A DNA stretch of 64,000 nt. Origin: Caenorhabditis elegans. Lineage: Eukaryota > Nematoda > Chromadorea > Rhabditida > Rhabditidae. Numbering within the stretch: the stretch's first letter is position 1; every line of letters starts with the position of its first letter. The notes below the pieces were generated by a model that saw only the letters and a program-made list of their open reading frames with translations, had not been told where the DNA came from and did no database searches. The stretch covers positions 13,078,501 through 13,142,500 of the forward strand of contig NC_003280.10 of assembly GCF_000002985.6 (NCBI RefSeq). The letters run 5' to 3'. Shown piece after piece: positions 23,001 through 38,000 of this stretch. The translations under genes were made by a program, and so were the position numbers.

Positions 23001-26000
23001 TCTCCAACATGACGTGTAATTTGAAGACAAGCTCGCACTCGGAACGCCGTCAAATGGTACTTTTCACGTAGTCGACACGAGAAATGAAGTTCCATAATCC
23101 CATCAGCCAGCACGCCCTCGGCTTCCAGCTGCTCCGTCGTTATTTTCAGACCATCCCGTATACACCGGGCCACCGTTGATGATCTCGTCTTTGGCGCCTC
23201 TTCCTCGTCGAACAGCGAGTTCGTTGTGTTGGCTCGCCGGCGATCAGTGCTTATTCGAGACGTGGCCGCCGATTTGCAGACATTCTCTTCCATGTTGAGA
23301 TGGTTCGGTGGGGATATGGTGACAGCCGTCGTGTCGTCTTGAATATGATACCCTGAACTTGAATTGGTGACAGTCCGCTTGTGATAAGGAATGCTCGAGC
23401 TGCTGGAAATAAAATCAGAATCATTTAAAGTGGAGTTTAAAAATTAAAAATAGAAAAAAAAAACTCTATTTGAATGTACTCCAAAAGATTTTTTCCGGCA
23501 AATTGCCGATTTGCATAATTTGCCGGAAAAATGGCCATTTGTCGAAAATGTTCGCCAAATTGTGGTTTTGCGCTTTTTTTTGTTGGAAATTTGAATTTCA
23601 CAAAATTGGTAATTTGCAGACTTTAAAATTTCCGGCAAATCGGCAAATTGCCGGAATTGAAAACTCACAAATTGATATCCGGCAAACGGCAAATTGGCAA
23701 TTTGCCGGAACTGAAAATTTCCAGCAAATGGGCAAATTTGTCCGAATTTAAAATTTCCGGCAAATCGCTAATTGTCGAAATAGAACTTACCGGCCAATTG
23801 GCAATTTGCCGAAAAGTGAAATTTCCGGCAAATCAGCAAATTGCCTGAATTGAAATTTCCGGAAAATCGGAAAATTGTCGGAATTTAAAATTTCCGGCAA
23901 ATCGGCAAACCGGCAAAAACCGGCTGTTCGCCGATTTGCCGAATTCGTTGGCGAAAAAATTTGCCGGCCACCTCTTCCACAAACTCCGCCCACTCCACCT
24001 GATTGGTTCAAAAATGGGCGGAGCCAATCGCTGATTGGTCGCAGTTCACATTTTGGAGGGAATTCAAACAGAAAGTGGCCAAAATTTAAAAATCTTGTTT
24101 TTTTTTTAAAGTTGAACATTTCGCGATTTTTTCGTTTTTTTGTGTGATATTTCCAAATTTCAGACAATTTTTGAATGTTATTTTTTTGCTCCGCCTTCAA
24201 GAAACCTACTCAGAAGTTCCACTCGTCTTATACAAATACTTTTCACTATTCCATAATCGTTGATTGAAGAACGAATCGATTCGAGATTCTCGTTTTGCGA
24301 TCACTTCGTGAATGTCTCCAGTGGATTGACTTCTCGATCGTCCTTTACTATGGCCTCGTCGAACTAGAGCACTTTCAGATTTTGCACGACTTTGCTTGAC
24401 ATTGTTTTGACTCTGAAAATTAATATTTAGGTTTTTTGTATGTTTCCATATTTTTTAATGGGTTATTTATGTGATGTAGAAAAATGCAAAAAAGTAAAAA
24501 ATAGTCGAAAAAAAATTCAAAAAATGCCGAAAATTACAAAAAAATTCGAAATTTTTTGGCATTTTTCCAATTTTTTTGTATTTTTCGAAATTTTTAGCAT
24601 TTTTTGAAATTTTTGTATTTTTTGAAAAATAAAAAAAAAAGTCAGAAATGCAAAAAATTTCGAACAATGCAAAAAATGCATAAAATGCATGCGTTTTTAA
24701 ATATTTTTTACACACATGAAAAGGGTATAAATAGAAAAATAAATTTTCGAATTTTTCGAAATTTTTTGCATTTCTCGAAAAATTTTGCATTTTTCGACAC
24801 ATGCAGAAAAATGTCGAAAAATGCAAAGAATGACGAAAAATGCAAAAAAAATTTCCGAAAATGCAGAAAAATGTCGAAAAATTCATGCGTATTTTTCGAA
24901 ATTTTTTGAGTTTTTCCAATATTTTTTGCATTTTTTTGAAATTTTTTTTTGCATTTTCCGACATTTTTTTTTGCATTTTCCGACATTGTTTGCATTTTTC
25001 AAAAAAAAATTTTTTTTAAATTCATTTTCCCCCTATTCGTGTAAAAAATGTAAAAAAAATCCCGCATGCATTTTTTTGCATTTTTCGAAATTTTTCTACA
25101 TGTGTCAAAAATGTTTAAAAAAAATGTCACAAAATGCAAAAACTTTCGAAAAATGCATGCGTTTTTTTTTAAAACAATTTTCTACACAAATGAATAGTGG
25201 GAAAATGTATAAAAATACATTTTCATACATTTTGCCCTAACTCACATCAACCATCGAAGAATTCCGATGACTCTGAATAGTAATCTTCCTTGCCGGTCTC
25301 CACGACGAGCATGTACTTCCAGGTGTTGCACCACCCGGTGTTCCAGGCTCATCATCAGCCACCACCTTCGATTTAGCAAGATCCATCGCATATCGGAACC
25401 TATTGGATTCCCATCCGAAAGATCCCAAACGTTTTGCACCTTCGATGCACTGCGAAAATGTGCAAAGAGCCCAGAACGCGATTCCTCGAACTGTCAAAAC
25501 CGGGTGCTCCTCAGCAATCTTTATCACAACTGGCACAGCATCAGCGGGAAGGATCTCAAATCCACCATCTGTGCTTCCGATACTTGATACTGCCAGCAGG
25601 CTCGCCTTGATTTCCTCGAAACATTTCCCGGTTTTGCAAATCGACAGCAGATCTTCAGCGACGTTCTCGTCAATCAAAATGTGTCTGCCCGTCTCGTGGC
25701 TCCCCAGAGCTGCAAACAAATGCAATGGCGCCTGAACTCCCAGAGAAGTATCAGGAATATCCGAGCTTGATCTTGAGAAGCTTCCATCAATACTTCGCTT
25801 CACATGGAACATCATTTCCTTCATCTCCTCGTCAATGATATTCAGATACTTTTTATTAAAATCACTCATCCAGAATCGAACAACATCCCGAACCTCATCC
25901 TCATCCGACGCACACTCCGATTCCATCGCGAACACATGAGCTCTGAGCAAGTCCCCAGCTTCTCCGAAAAGCGACCAATCGATTTTCCTCAAATTCCGAG

Positions 26001-29000
26001 ACGGATGTTCCGGAAGCCAACGGTTCAAAATTCGAATCGTGTGACGAACAACCTTCGAGGATTCATCTGCAAGCTGTCTCAACATGTACTGAATTCCCCA
26101 ATCCGAGAACGTCGGAAGATCGAATGACGCCAGTACAGCCAAATATCGAGTCGTCCATTTCCGTGAAGCTTCGGATGTAGAAGTGAGGGCTTTTCCAATG
26201 ATAACTCGAACCATACCCTCATTGGTATAGTCTAGCGAAGAAATTATGACTTTCGTGTATTCGAGTTGTGATGTTGAACTCAATATGTCGACGTACCTGG
26301 AAAATTTGTTAATTTATTTTGATAAAAACTGTTATTTTAAAGCTACGTTCTTCAAGCTTCATCTATTCGAATTCATAATTTATATTACGGGAACACTAAA
26401 TTCGGAGAATGCGTATTGCAATACATATTTGACGTAGTAATTCTTTAAATGTCTACTGTAGCGCGATTATGTCGATTTACGGGCTAGATTTTCGAAATGA
26501 ATTTCTTTTAAAAAATCGAGCCCCCGTAAATCGACACAAGCGCGCTACAGTAGTCATTTAAAGAATTACTGTAGTTTTCGCTACGAGACATTTTGCTCGT
26601 CAAATATGTTGTGCAATACGCATTCTCAGAAGTTCGTGTTCTCGTAATTGTCCACAAAAATTTACAAAACGTTATCGAAAATTACTGTAGCGATTAACTA
26701 GTGCAATCTACAGTAACCTTTGCACGTATGACGTGAGCACTATATTCTAAGAATGCGTATTGCACAAAATATTTGACGCGCAAAATATTTCGAAGTGAGA
26801 ACTACAGTATCTCTTTAAATGACAACAGTAGTGCGATTGTGTCTATTTACGAAATCTCGATTTTGGAAATGAATTCCTCTTAAAAATTGAGTTCGACACA
26901 AGCAACTACAGTAGTCATTTAAAAAATTACTGTAGTTCATTTTTCGAAATTATTTGCATTTTCGGACATTTTTTTTTTTGCATTTTTCGAAATTTTTCGC
27001 ATTTTTCCTTTTTTTTGCATTTTTCGACATTTTTGCATTTTTCCATTTTTTTGCATTTTTCGACATTTTTTTTTGCATTTTTCGAAATGTTTTGCATTTT
27101 TCGAAAATTACAGTATCTCTTTAAATGGCTACTGTAAATGACTATTGTGTCGATTTACGGGGACTCGAATTTCGAAGCTAATTTCTGTTCGAATACTGAC
27201 AGCGGTATTCAATTTTCTAATTTTTTTATATAACATTTCCATTTAATATTTTATCGATTAAAAATCGAGATCCCGTAAATCGACACAAGCGCTACAGTAG
27301 TCCTTTAAAGAATAGTTTTCGCTACGAGACATTTTGCTCGTCAAATATGTTGCGCAATACGCATTCTCAGAATTTTGTGTTCCCATAATAAGCTCAAGCT
27401 GAACATTATCTACAGTTACCTAAACAACAACTACACCCTTTTTGGCAACTTCACCCCCCCCCCCCCCAGTTTTTGCAGAAGGAATTTTAAAAAATTCAAT
27501 TAATTCTACAAATTCCACATTTCTCCAGAAACGTAGTAGAAACGTTATGCAAATATACATCCTTTTTCTTCACTGCTTCTCACCACAGGGATCCTCGGTT
27601 TCCGATCGAATAAACAGACGACACAGAGTGCTATGTGCATTGAGACGCGTGACAAGGCGGTGAATGACCCATTTAGCTTTCAGTTCGTTCACTGGTTTGT
27701 GAAACTGTTCATTTAATTCTTTCTTCCGAATCGCCTTACCCGTGGCCAATCAAAGCAGCGTGTCGAAATCTCGAAATCCAATCTTATAATAATTGGCCTT
27801 ATCGTTTTTAGTTTCGCCTTCTTATACGCTAATAATTTCTCCAAGGCAGGTTTTTGTGTGTTGCCTTCACGCTTTCCCCGCCGACTATCCCGATTCACGG
27901 AGAGATCTCTAATTTCTGGAATTATGCAACAATAACATATGCGATGAATTGGCGGCAACGACGACGACGACGACGAAAAAAGAAGAAGCAGAAACGAAAA
28001 GGCAAAGAAGGAGGCGTGTTTCAATCCAAAAAGACACACACACACACACGGCTAAATGACATATAACATTGCGCAAAAAGCCGAGTCATACCATAGTTTT
28101 CTTCCCGATCCCCTCTTGCCATTTATTGCAGGAACATCTAGTTACCTACATTTTTCCTTCATTTTTTAGTAGAAATTACAAAGTTAGCATCTTTAGATAT
28201 CTATAATTTCTCAATTTCTTTCTCATCTCATCTTACCAGGAAAGATTGTTAGAAACACTAGAGAATGTCTGGATTTGGAGCTTCTATCATGTCTAACGAT
28301 ACATTCGAAGTACCGAAAATCAGAATTTTCCTGAAATGTTTTGAAATGAAAAATCTCAATTTTGGCAGGCCTCAACAAAACTATTTCGAAAAACCAACAA
28401 GCTACAGTAACCCTGACAGCTAAGACCTCCAATTTAACTTCACCAAGATTCACCTTCTTAATAAATCCTCTAGATTCCAAGATATTCCGTGTTTGTGTAT
28501 ACACATCTTCAAGTATATCGTTATATTCCATACATACCACACAAAAATGATCAATCAGGGAGGCATCAGAATCAATCTGGATGACTCGGAACGAGTTTCT
28601 GGCTATTCTCTCTCTCGCTCGGTCATCTCCTATTCTCCTTTTTTTGGCGATTGATTCTATTTTGTCTTCGATTCCCTTGATTCCCTTCGGCGGGGGCTTC
28701 TCGTAGTCCTCAACAGGTTATCAATGCCATTCGAATATATCCTATTACAATCTCTTTTCCCCCCTTTCCGGATTCGGTAATTTTTTGAACTTCCGTTTGA
28801 CGTGCAGAATGTGATAAGAAAATATACATATGTAATTTTGTAGATACTAGAACAGTATTGTAATTTCTAGTTGTGCTGTTACTACTAAATAGCACTTCCA
28901 TGTAGAATGTTCTTTCTTATTCAAAAGTAACTGACTAATTCCCAAATAAATCCTTCCTGCCGTTCTCCAATATGTCGCAATACTAGCCTTCGATCATCCG

Positions 29001-32000
29001 TCTAAATCTCCTCTCGGATAATTAAAAAGTGTTTCGTCACCGTTTCGCCTTGTAGCTGTCCGTAGCTGGTGGTCAGTCGGGCGCGCACCTCAAGAAGAGA
29101 AGAAGCAAGAAAAAGAAGGGAGAGAGAGAGAGAATAAGCTTGCCCATAAGAAGCCGGTTATTCGACGCGATCGGCGTCATCGCGAACGAGGCGAGGCATC
29201 TCTATGTATGTGAGGAGGGGAGAGGCTAGTCGCCGACCTCAAGATGGTGAAGCAAACATAGACGACCGCTTCATCTTTATCCAATCCACAATGTTCGCTG
29301 TTTGTTCAACATTCCGCAGCCGCTTCTTCTCCGGACCCGCGCGCTCCGTTCCCAAAGCCATTTATCCGGGAATCGAGTAGATGTGTCGGGAGAGACACCG
29401 CAATGTAGATTTCCTCCGTTTCAATCGCCTTCAAATAACTTTCACCTCCTTCTGAATTCTTTTCACTTTATTTTCCCTTCGACCCTTTTGACCGAATCAA
29501 CTTTTTGAAACGTTTCAGACCGATGGCAATGTCGGTTTCGACGATACGTGCCATTTGTATTTTGCTGCTTCTATCAACGTATACATTGGCAGATCTTCCG
29601 TCATGTGCTCGTGCCAAATGTGTTCATTGTGCAGTTGACTTCATCGATAGAATGTGTCCAACAGCTTGTGCTGGATGCAAGACACAGCAGCACCAATCTA
29701 TTCAGGTAGGGATTTTGGGTTACATTTTGCTTGAATTCGAATTCTGACATTTCAGGAAGTAAATGTACAGAGACCACCTCAGCCACCACCAGCGTTCAAT
29801 AATCAGCCACAGTTCGCACAATCAGTGAATACTCGCCAGATCTCAAACGAGGGAGGGCCACAGGTTCAGAGACCACAGGTGGGATTTTGAATTGAAAAAA
29901 AAATTTATTAAAAAGTATTTAGGTTCAGCACCAGCAACAATTCCAGCAACAGGTTCAGGCTCAACATCAACAACAACAGCCACAATTCAACATCCCACTG
30001 CAGCCACATGCTCAGCCAGTTCAATTCGCTGCTCCAAACTATCAAGGAAACCAGATCCCGTACCCACAAGCACAGGCTCCAGCTCAAATTCAAACCGCCA
30101 CTCTTGCTCCACTAGTCGAGGCACCAAAGGTCGCATCTTTCGATCCAAACTTGAGCCGTCAACCAGCCGATTTGGCACAGCCACTTCCAGAATACCAAAC
30201 CGGGCAAGTACAGTACCCACAACAAGCCGCTCAAATTCCATTCGGCCAACAGCCACAGCAAGGATATGGGCAACAAGTTGATAATATTTTCAACCAACCG
30301 AATCCATTCCAACTCCCGACTCCACAACAAGGACAAGGACTATTCGGAGCTCCAGGAGCCGCTGGAGCCGCTGGAGCACAATCACAATCGCAGGCTGCAG
30401 CTTTCAATCCATTCCAACAATTCTTGCAGCCAAATGCAGCACTCGATCCATTCAACCTTTTCAACTTGAACGCTAATCCATTGACTGTTAACCAGCAAGG
30501 CATCAGCACTCTTCAGACCCAGCAGCAGCAATACGGACAGGTACAGCATCAGGGAAATTACAACAGTCAAAATTATAACCAACAACAACCGCAGCAACCA
30601 CAAATCCCGCAACTTCCACAACAACAGCAGCAGTACAATCAGCAATACAATCAGCAGTTCAACCCACCATATCAGCAGTTCCAACAACCACAACAGCAGC
30701 AGTACAACCAACAGCAGCAGCAGCAGACACCACAACAAAACCAATACAATCAACAGCAACAATACGGACAGCAGCCACAGCAGCCCCAACAACCACACCA
30801 ACAGCAGTACCAGAATCAGAACAACTATCTGCCACAGCCGCAGCAACCACAACTCCCAGTTGCTCCACAACAACAGGTACAGCAGCAACGTCCACAGCAG
30901 CCACTACCACAGCCAGCCGCTGCAGCTTCAGTTGACTCTAGACCAGTCAACTTTGAGAAGTATATCGATGCAGGAAAGGGAACTCCACTTGCTCCACCAC
31001 CACAGGTAAAATATTTCCGCAATTGTGATCAGCTTAATATTTGTTCATTCAGGCCCAATGTCCACGCCAACCAGGATGGCAGCCATGCATCACTAAGGAC
31101 ACCGCCAATGATCGATTCCGCAACTGCTGTTCTCGTCTCGGAGAGGGATGTGCTCCACTTTGTAACTACGATGCTACCCTTGCTACTGTATGTCTCTATA
31201 ATGATTTTTTTGCTATCTAGAACTGTTTTCCATTTCAGATGCAACTCGCTGTTCTCACTGGACGCTGTCCATTGGCTAAGGTCGGAGACGTGATGATCTG
31301 CGCTTCGGGCTACCAAGACGCATCCCAGTGTTGCGAGGCTTACGGAGTCTTCGAGCCAGGATACGAGCACTGCCGTCCATACTGTAACCCATCGGCCGGT
31401 CTTCCAGAAGGCGGACTTCTTACCGAGAAGTACAAGTGTCTCGTCAAACTGTCACACATTCAACAATGCTTCTTCGTCTCGCAGAAGCCATAAGGTGTCA
31501 ACGGGTGATCCATATGTATTGCAATTTAAACCACATCAATAATAATAATTTTTCTCTCTTCTCACTCATTCCCTCATCTACAACTTTCCTGAATTCGTGC
31601 AATAGATTTCAAAAATTCAATTCTAAAATGTGGCACAGTGTGCCATCACAATAAATGATTTTAAATATTAAGAGAAAGAAGCTTACATGTGCAAAACTCC
31701 AGCATTCGTCAAAATCGATAATCCTTTACTCGTCATTGTGAACGTTCCGATTATGGCGAAATGAAGCATCGAGTTGGTGTAGGAAAGGTTGCGAGCAGCA
31801 AAGTAGGCATTCGGATTGGATCTCTGAAATATATTACACATTTTATAAATATATTTTAATAAATGTCTTCTATATTTTTGCAATCCTACGGCACGATGTC
31901 GATGGACAATTTTTAAAATTGGATATGTTTCAAGTAAAAATCGATGAATTAATTGTTGCAAAACAACAAATTAATAAAAAATAACATAAAAAATAAGAAA

Positions 32001-35000
32001 TATTTTGTTACGTTTGAATGTTAGATACAAAAATAATCCGCAAAAATAGTCTCAAACCAGCGATTTCAGCTTTAAAAAACTGTAAAATCCCGCTTGTCCG
32101 TGTGTAGTACAAAACGCTTTGTAAATCGACATGTAAAAATCCTGATTTTGTACTACACGTGGAAAGCCGAAAACTTATTTTCTTCTCGCATGATTCTACA
32201 TGATTCTGGCAGAAATTCATGTTTTTAGTTCTTTTTTGCTGATTCATTTTGCATTTCAATTTTAAAATGACCGATTTTGAGCTTATTCATGATGTTTCAG
32301 GTAAAATTCGATGTATTCATCGTTTCTCTCGTTTCCTGTAGAATTCAACTACATACGAATCACGTGGAGTCAGACGGTCCCTTTTTGCTTTGATCTACGA
32401 AAAATGCGGGAGGTGAGACGTAGACATCTCAACTGATTTCGCATGGTTAACAGTGTGCTTACGTCATAAATTTTCTGGGAAAAAATTCCCGCATTTTTTG
32501 TAGATCAAACCACAATGAGACTTTCTGACACCCCGTGACGAATACGTATATTTTTACTGGAAACGTTGAAAATAAGAAATATATTGGTTATTTTGAATGT
32601 TAAATACAAAAAGAGTTTGCAAAAATGATCAAAAACTGTGAAATATTCTGCCTTAGAAAACATAAAAAAATAAAAAATATAATCATTTGTTGGTTCATAC
32701 TTTTCAGATAATCAACTGTACCTTTTCCAAAAGAGCTTTAAAGCTTTCAACATATTTCAGAAAGATTGGCTGATAGGCATCACTGATATGGGCTTCTTTC
32801 TGGAACACTCGGAGCAGAAGCTTGATTAGGCTTTTCGTCACAATCACTTGTTGCCGATCTATGCATCTTTTGTGCTTCTCCTGTTCGGATGGTGAGATGT
32901 ATTGGAACATCTGTAACAAAACAATGTACTTTTTTTTTTCTTTTTTCTTCAAATTTCTGAAACTATTACATTTGAAATATGAACTTGAATAGTGTTCGAT
33001 GTGAATTCTTTGAGAAGCTTCTCGTAGCCATCCTTCTCGATATTCTCAACATAATACTCCACATAGTTCCAGTCAAATGCTCCGGTTGAATCGACGAAAA
33101 ACTTCTTCGCATTCTCCTCCTCATCGTCAAGCGTGTCTCTGATGTTCGGAGCTGCGTAATCATAATCGTCAGCATCATCCATCAACATCAACGCATTCTT
33201 ATCGTATCTTCCACGGAGCACAGTCTCGCTGAACTCACCTGGAGACTCTTCTTCGTAGACATCAGGCGAGGTGTTTCTCTTAAAAAATGAGCCCCCCGAT
33301 CGAAATGAAGAATCACTTTTTGATTTTTTCATTGTAGATGCTAGTGGTATGGGTTCGGACATATGCGGTGAGAAGAGCATTAGATCCGATTCTTTGAGAA
33401 CGGTGGATGAGGTGGACGCGGATCGGATCCACGATTGATTTAATTTGTCGAAGCGATTTAGGACAAGCTCGGCGTTCCTGAAAAAAAAAATTGGTTTTAT
33501 TTTTAAAGGTGGTGTTGTTTTATCGCTTTATTATGGGACTATTCACCTAATCTAGGAAAATGCAAAAAGTATTTTTTTTAATTTTTGCCCCTATTCAAAA
33601 ATGTGAAAAAAAAACGCATGCATTTTTCGAATTTTTTTTGTATTTTTCGCCATTTTTTGCATTTTTCGAAATTTTTTGACATTTTTAGAAAAAATGCCAA
33701 AAAAATGTCGAAAAATGCATGCGTTTTTTAAACATTTTTCTACACAAATGAATAGAGGGAAAATGTATAAAAATACATTTTTGCATTTTTCGTCATCTAT
33801 TGAATAACCCCATTAGACTCAAAATTATCTGAAAACACCGAGTTTCATATTGAAACTTCTCAAAAAAAAAAAGTTATGACGGCTCAAAAAATGACCAAAA
33901 ATTAGTTAAAATTTGGAATTTGAGCGACTGGAAACTAACTTTTTTTTTGAAATCACCGTCTAATTTTTGGTATAAAAGTTAATTATCTTGGGTTTTCAAC
34001 TCGATTTAGGTATTTTTTTCGTCCACGGACTTTAATCTACATAAATCGAGTTGAAAACCAAAGATAATCAACTTATATACCCAAAATTAGACGGTGATTT
34101 CAAAAAAAAAGTTAGTTTCCAGCCGCTCAAATTCCAAAATTTTAATTAATATTGGGTCATTTTTGAGCCGGTCGCTATAACATTTTTTAAAGAAAATTTT
34201 CATTAAGAAATTCGATATTTTCAGACAATTTCGAGTCTAATGAGGTTATTCATGTGATGATGAAACATGCAAAAATGTATTTTTATACATTTTCCCCTTA
34301 TTCATGTGTGTAGAAAAATGTTTCAAAAACGCATGCATTTTTCTACATTTTTTTTTGAGACGTTTTCAAGAAATTTCATCATGAAATTGGGTGTTTTCAG
34401 ACAATTTTAAGTCTAATAAAGCACAAAAAAGTGTATTTTAAATACTAACGTAGCATGTAGGAAAGTGTATTGCTCTGTAGTATTAATATCAAAAGTTCCA
34501 TTTATAGCCGCCACCGCATGACTTTGGCTCAGCGATTCACAGGCCGATTGCACCAGAGTTGGCATCGAAAGAACCGGAGCTCGATACCCCATAGGTACAT
34601 GAGATGGAGCTTGTCTCAACATATCAGCCATCAAAAGTGTTGCCTTGAGTCCACTTGATGAGTCGGGCATCGCAAGGATCAGCCTGGCCAGCGAGAGTGG
34701 AAGCTGAGCATTGATCAAAACGAATTGGGAAAGAACTCGGAACGCTGCAAGAAGATCGATTGTTGGCTTCCGTCGTTCCGTATCATTTTTCAAGCGAGCA
34801 TCATTTTGAGCAATTACAAAGTCGTTTTTCAGGTTGCTCTTGAATTTGTCCGGTAGGTGCATTGTTTCTGAAAATAATTTCATTTCCGTTTTTCAAGAAG
34901 CCTATGAATACTTGAATACATTTTTTTTTTCGCCAAAATCACGAAAAATTGATTTTTTTGTTTTTAAACGCTTTTTTTGAACAATTTAACGATTTTGAGC

Positions 35001-38000
35001 ATATTTACAAGATAGTTGAGTGTCATTTTTCAAAAAAAAATTGTTTAAAAAATTTTAAAACGGTGTTTTTAGATAACGACAGGTTATTTAGCAGAAAATA
35101 TACTTTCTGAATTTTCTGAAAAATTTTTTTTAAAGTTTTCTGCATTTTCTGAATTAAAAAATAAAAAATTTCTGAAATTTTTGAATTTAAAAATTTAATG
35201 ATTTTTTTCTAGCTTTTTTTTGAATACTTTTCAGTAATTTCTGAAAAATTTTTTGAAAACTTTTCTGAATAAAAAAAAATTTCTGAACTTTTTCCAAAAC
35301 GTTTTCTGCATTTTCTGAAAAAAATTTCGAAAATTCTTCAGGTCATTTCGAGTTTATCCTCCTTACTCACTATAAAATGAGAGAGCTTCTTCCCAAGACT
35401 CAAATGTCTTATTGGCATATGGAACATCCACAAATTCACAGCAAAGATCCACAATCGTATCACGAATCCTCACAAGATTATCATTGGCCACCGTACCTAG
35501 GCCTAGGTAGTCTAGGAGCCGGAACGGTGAAGATGGACGAATATTTGAGTTGGGGCCAACTGCAGCACATGCGAAGAGCCCCGGCCATGATCGAATGATT
35601 CGGAGGAAGGAACACTTGAAATTCTCCAAAAAGTCGTTCATGTGGAAGGCTTCGTTTCTTAAACTTTGAAACTGGTTAGAAAACTATTACGGGGTTAGTC
35701 GTGTGATGTAGAAAAATGTCAAAAAAAATTTCGAAAAATGTCGAAAAATGCAAAAACTAACTTTTTAAAAATGTATAAAAAATTTCTAAATTTTCAATGA
35801 TTTTTTTTTCAAAAAATAAAAAGGGCCGCGAGAAAAATTCAAAAAATTTAAATTTTTAATTTTTTTAAAGATTTTTTTGAATTTTTCTGAAATTTTTAGA
35901 TTTTTTGCACAAAAATGTCAAAAATGACGTCAGTTTTTTGCGCGGCGGGAATTCAAATTTAATTCGGTCTTTTAATTTTTTGAAAAAATCATTTTAAAAA
36001 TTTAGAATATTTTTTTAACCATTTTTTTAAATTTATTCTGAAATTTTTAGATTTTTTCGAATTTATTCTGAGATTTTTAGATTTTTCCGCATTTTTTGCA
36101 TTTTTTGACATTTTTCGAAATTTTTCGACATTTATTTTGAATTTTTTGCATTTTTTCGCATTTTTCTACATCACATGATTAACCCCATATATAGGAATGC
36201 TAGAGCTTACGCATTATCATTCGTAAGCATACTTCCTCTTTTCTGGAACAATCCGAATTCCACCAGAGGTGCGAAGATCTGCTCCATCACCAAATCCAAA
36301 TGCGCTTTGATCCGAATCGTCGGAGAATCAAGCCACGAGATCAGAACATGTGATGCAAGGAGCACAATTCGTCGGCTCATACAAGAAACTCCAGTTAATG
36401 CTTTTACAAGCCAATCTGTTCCGGCCATTTCTAGGACTAATAGCGGTTCGGTTAAGCTGAACTCCAGGAAAAGGCCGACGCACGGGAGGGTTAATCTAAA
36501 AATTGGAAAATTTATTAATTTTTTTCAACGGGAAATCGAATCCAATCCAGGCTTACTTGTCTTTTCCCGTAGTCTGTTGACCTTCAAATGCTGACAATGC
36601 GATGGAGATGATGGGTTGCATGATGGACTTGGGGAATGCATATTTTCTGAAAAAAAAAGAATGCGTATTGCACAGAATATTTGACGCGCAAAATATCTCG
36701 TAGCGAAAAACTACAGTAATTCTTGAAATGACTACTGTAGCGTCTGTGTCGATTTACGGGCGATTTTCTCCCGTAAATCGACACAAGCGTTACAGTAGTC
36801 ATTTCAAGAATTACTGTAGTTTTCGCTAAGAGATATTTTGCGCGTCAAAAGATTTAGGTACATTTCGATGTGCCAACCGAAAAAGAAAACCGATTATTTT
36901 TAAATATTCAGTGCAAAATTGAAAAAAAAAATTTTTAACTTTAGATTTTCCCAAAATCTACAGCTTTTTCTAGAATTTTTCAGATTTTTACAGAAAATTT
37001 TGTATCATTTTTTTTCAGATTTTCAAGTTTTTTTTTGGAATTTTTCTGGAATTTTTCAAGTTTTTCAAGCTTTTTTAAAATTCATTTTGAAATTTTCAGA
37101 GTTTTTTGAATTTATTCTGAAATTTTTCAGGTTTTTCAAGAGTTTTTTAAAAAGATTATTTTGAATTTATTCCGAAATTTTTAGATTTTTTTTGAATTTA
37201 TTCTAAAATTTTTAGAGTTTATTTTTAACACTTATTCTGAAATTTTTAGAGTTGTTTAAATTTATACTGAAATTTTTAAATTTTTTTAACATTTATTCTA
37301 AAATTTTTAAACTTTTAAAAAATTACTTCTGGAGATTTTCAGATTTTTTAAAGTTTTCCACCGAAAATTCTGAGTTTTTACAAAAAAAAATCACAAACAC
37401 CATTATAAAATCAGATTTTAACGTACAAATGTTCTGCAACTTTTCAGATTTATTCTGCAACGACCAGATTTGATAAAAAATTTATTTAAAATATCTCTTT
37501 GGTGATTTCAAAAAATTTAGTTTCCCGCCGCTTGTCAAGCCGGCTAAATTCCAAATTTTACCAAATTTTGTGAATTTTCGATCATTTTTTTCCAGAAAAT
37601 TGAAGTTAAATTTAGCATACTTTCCGTTTTTCTGCGCCGCCGAGGAGTCTATCAGCTTCTTGAGATTGGATTTCTCGTAGATTTTAAGCATCCAAATAAT
37701 TAACTTGAAAGCTTCCAATCGTTCCGTTTGATTTTCCATTTGTAAATCAATTGCGCGAACGATAAAAATATCCACGTGAGTTGTAAGGATTACAACTAGA
37801 TTCCGCTCGTTTATCGTACATTTTCGAACCATATGGAAGCACATTGCACGGATACACGGGTGATCGTCGGGTAGGAATTTTAACACTCTGAAAAATGGGG
37901 AATTTTTATTATATGTTAAATCTCAGATTAGTTTTCACAACTTACAACTGACAAATATCCTCAAAAAACTCGTTATCCGTCAGCGATTCCACTGTGGTTT

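Noticed and set aside
24467..25240. Long Lys/Phe-rich ORFs on both strands
   Set aside because: Low-complexity AT repeat in a rict-1 intron; no codon bias or start signals.
28223..28540. 105-codon minus-strand ORF in the rict-1 long intron
   Set aside because: Rictor exons on either side already join in phase without it, and I see no acceptor/donor pair or homology supporting a separate gene.
30382..30888. Leu/Val-rich minus-strand ORF opposite pqn-32
   Set aside because: Complement of CAG/CAA glutamine codons gives Leu/Val runs; an antisense shadow.
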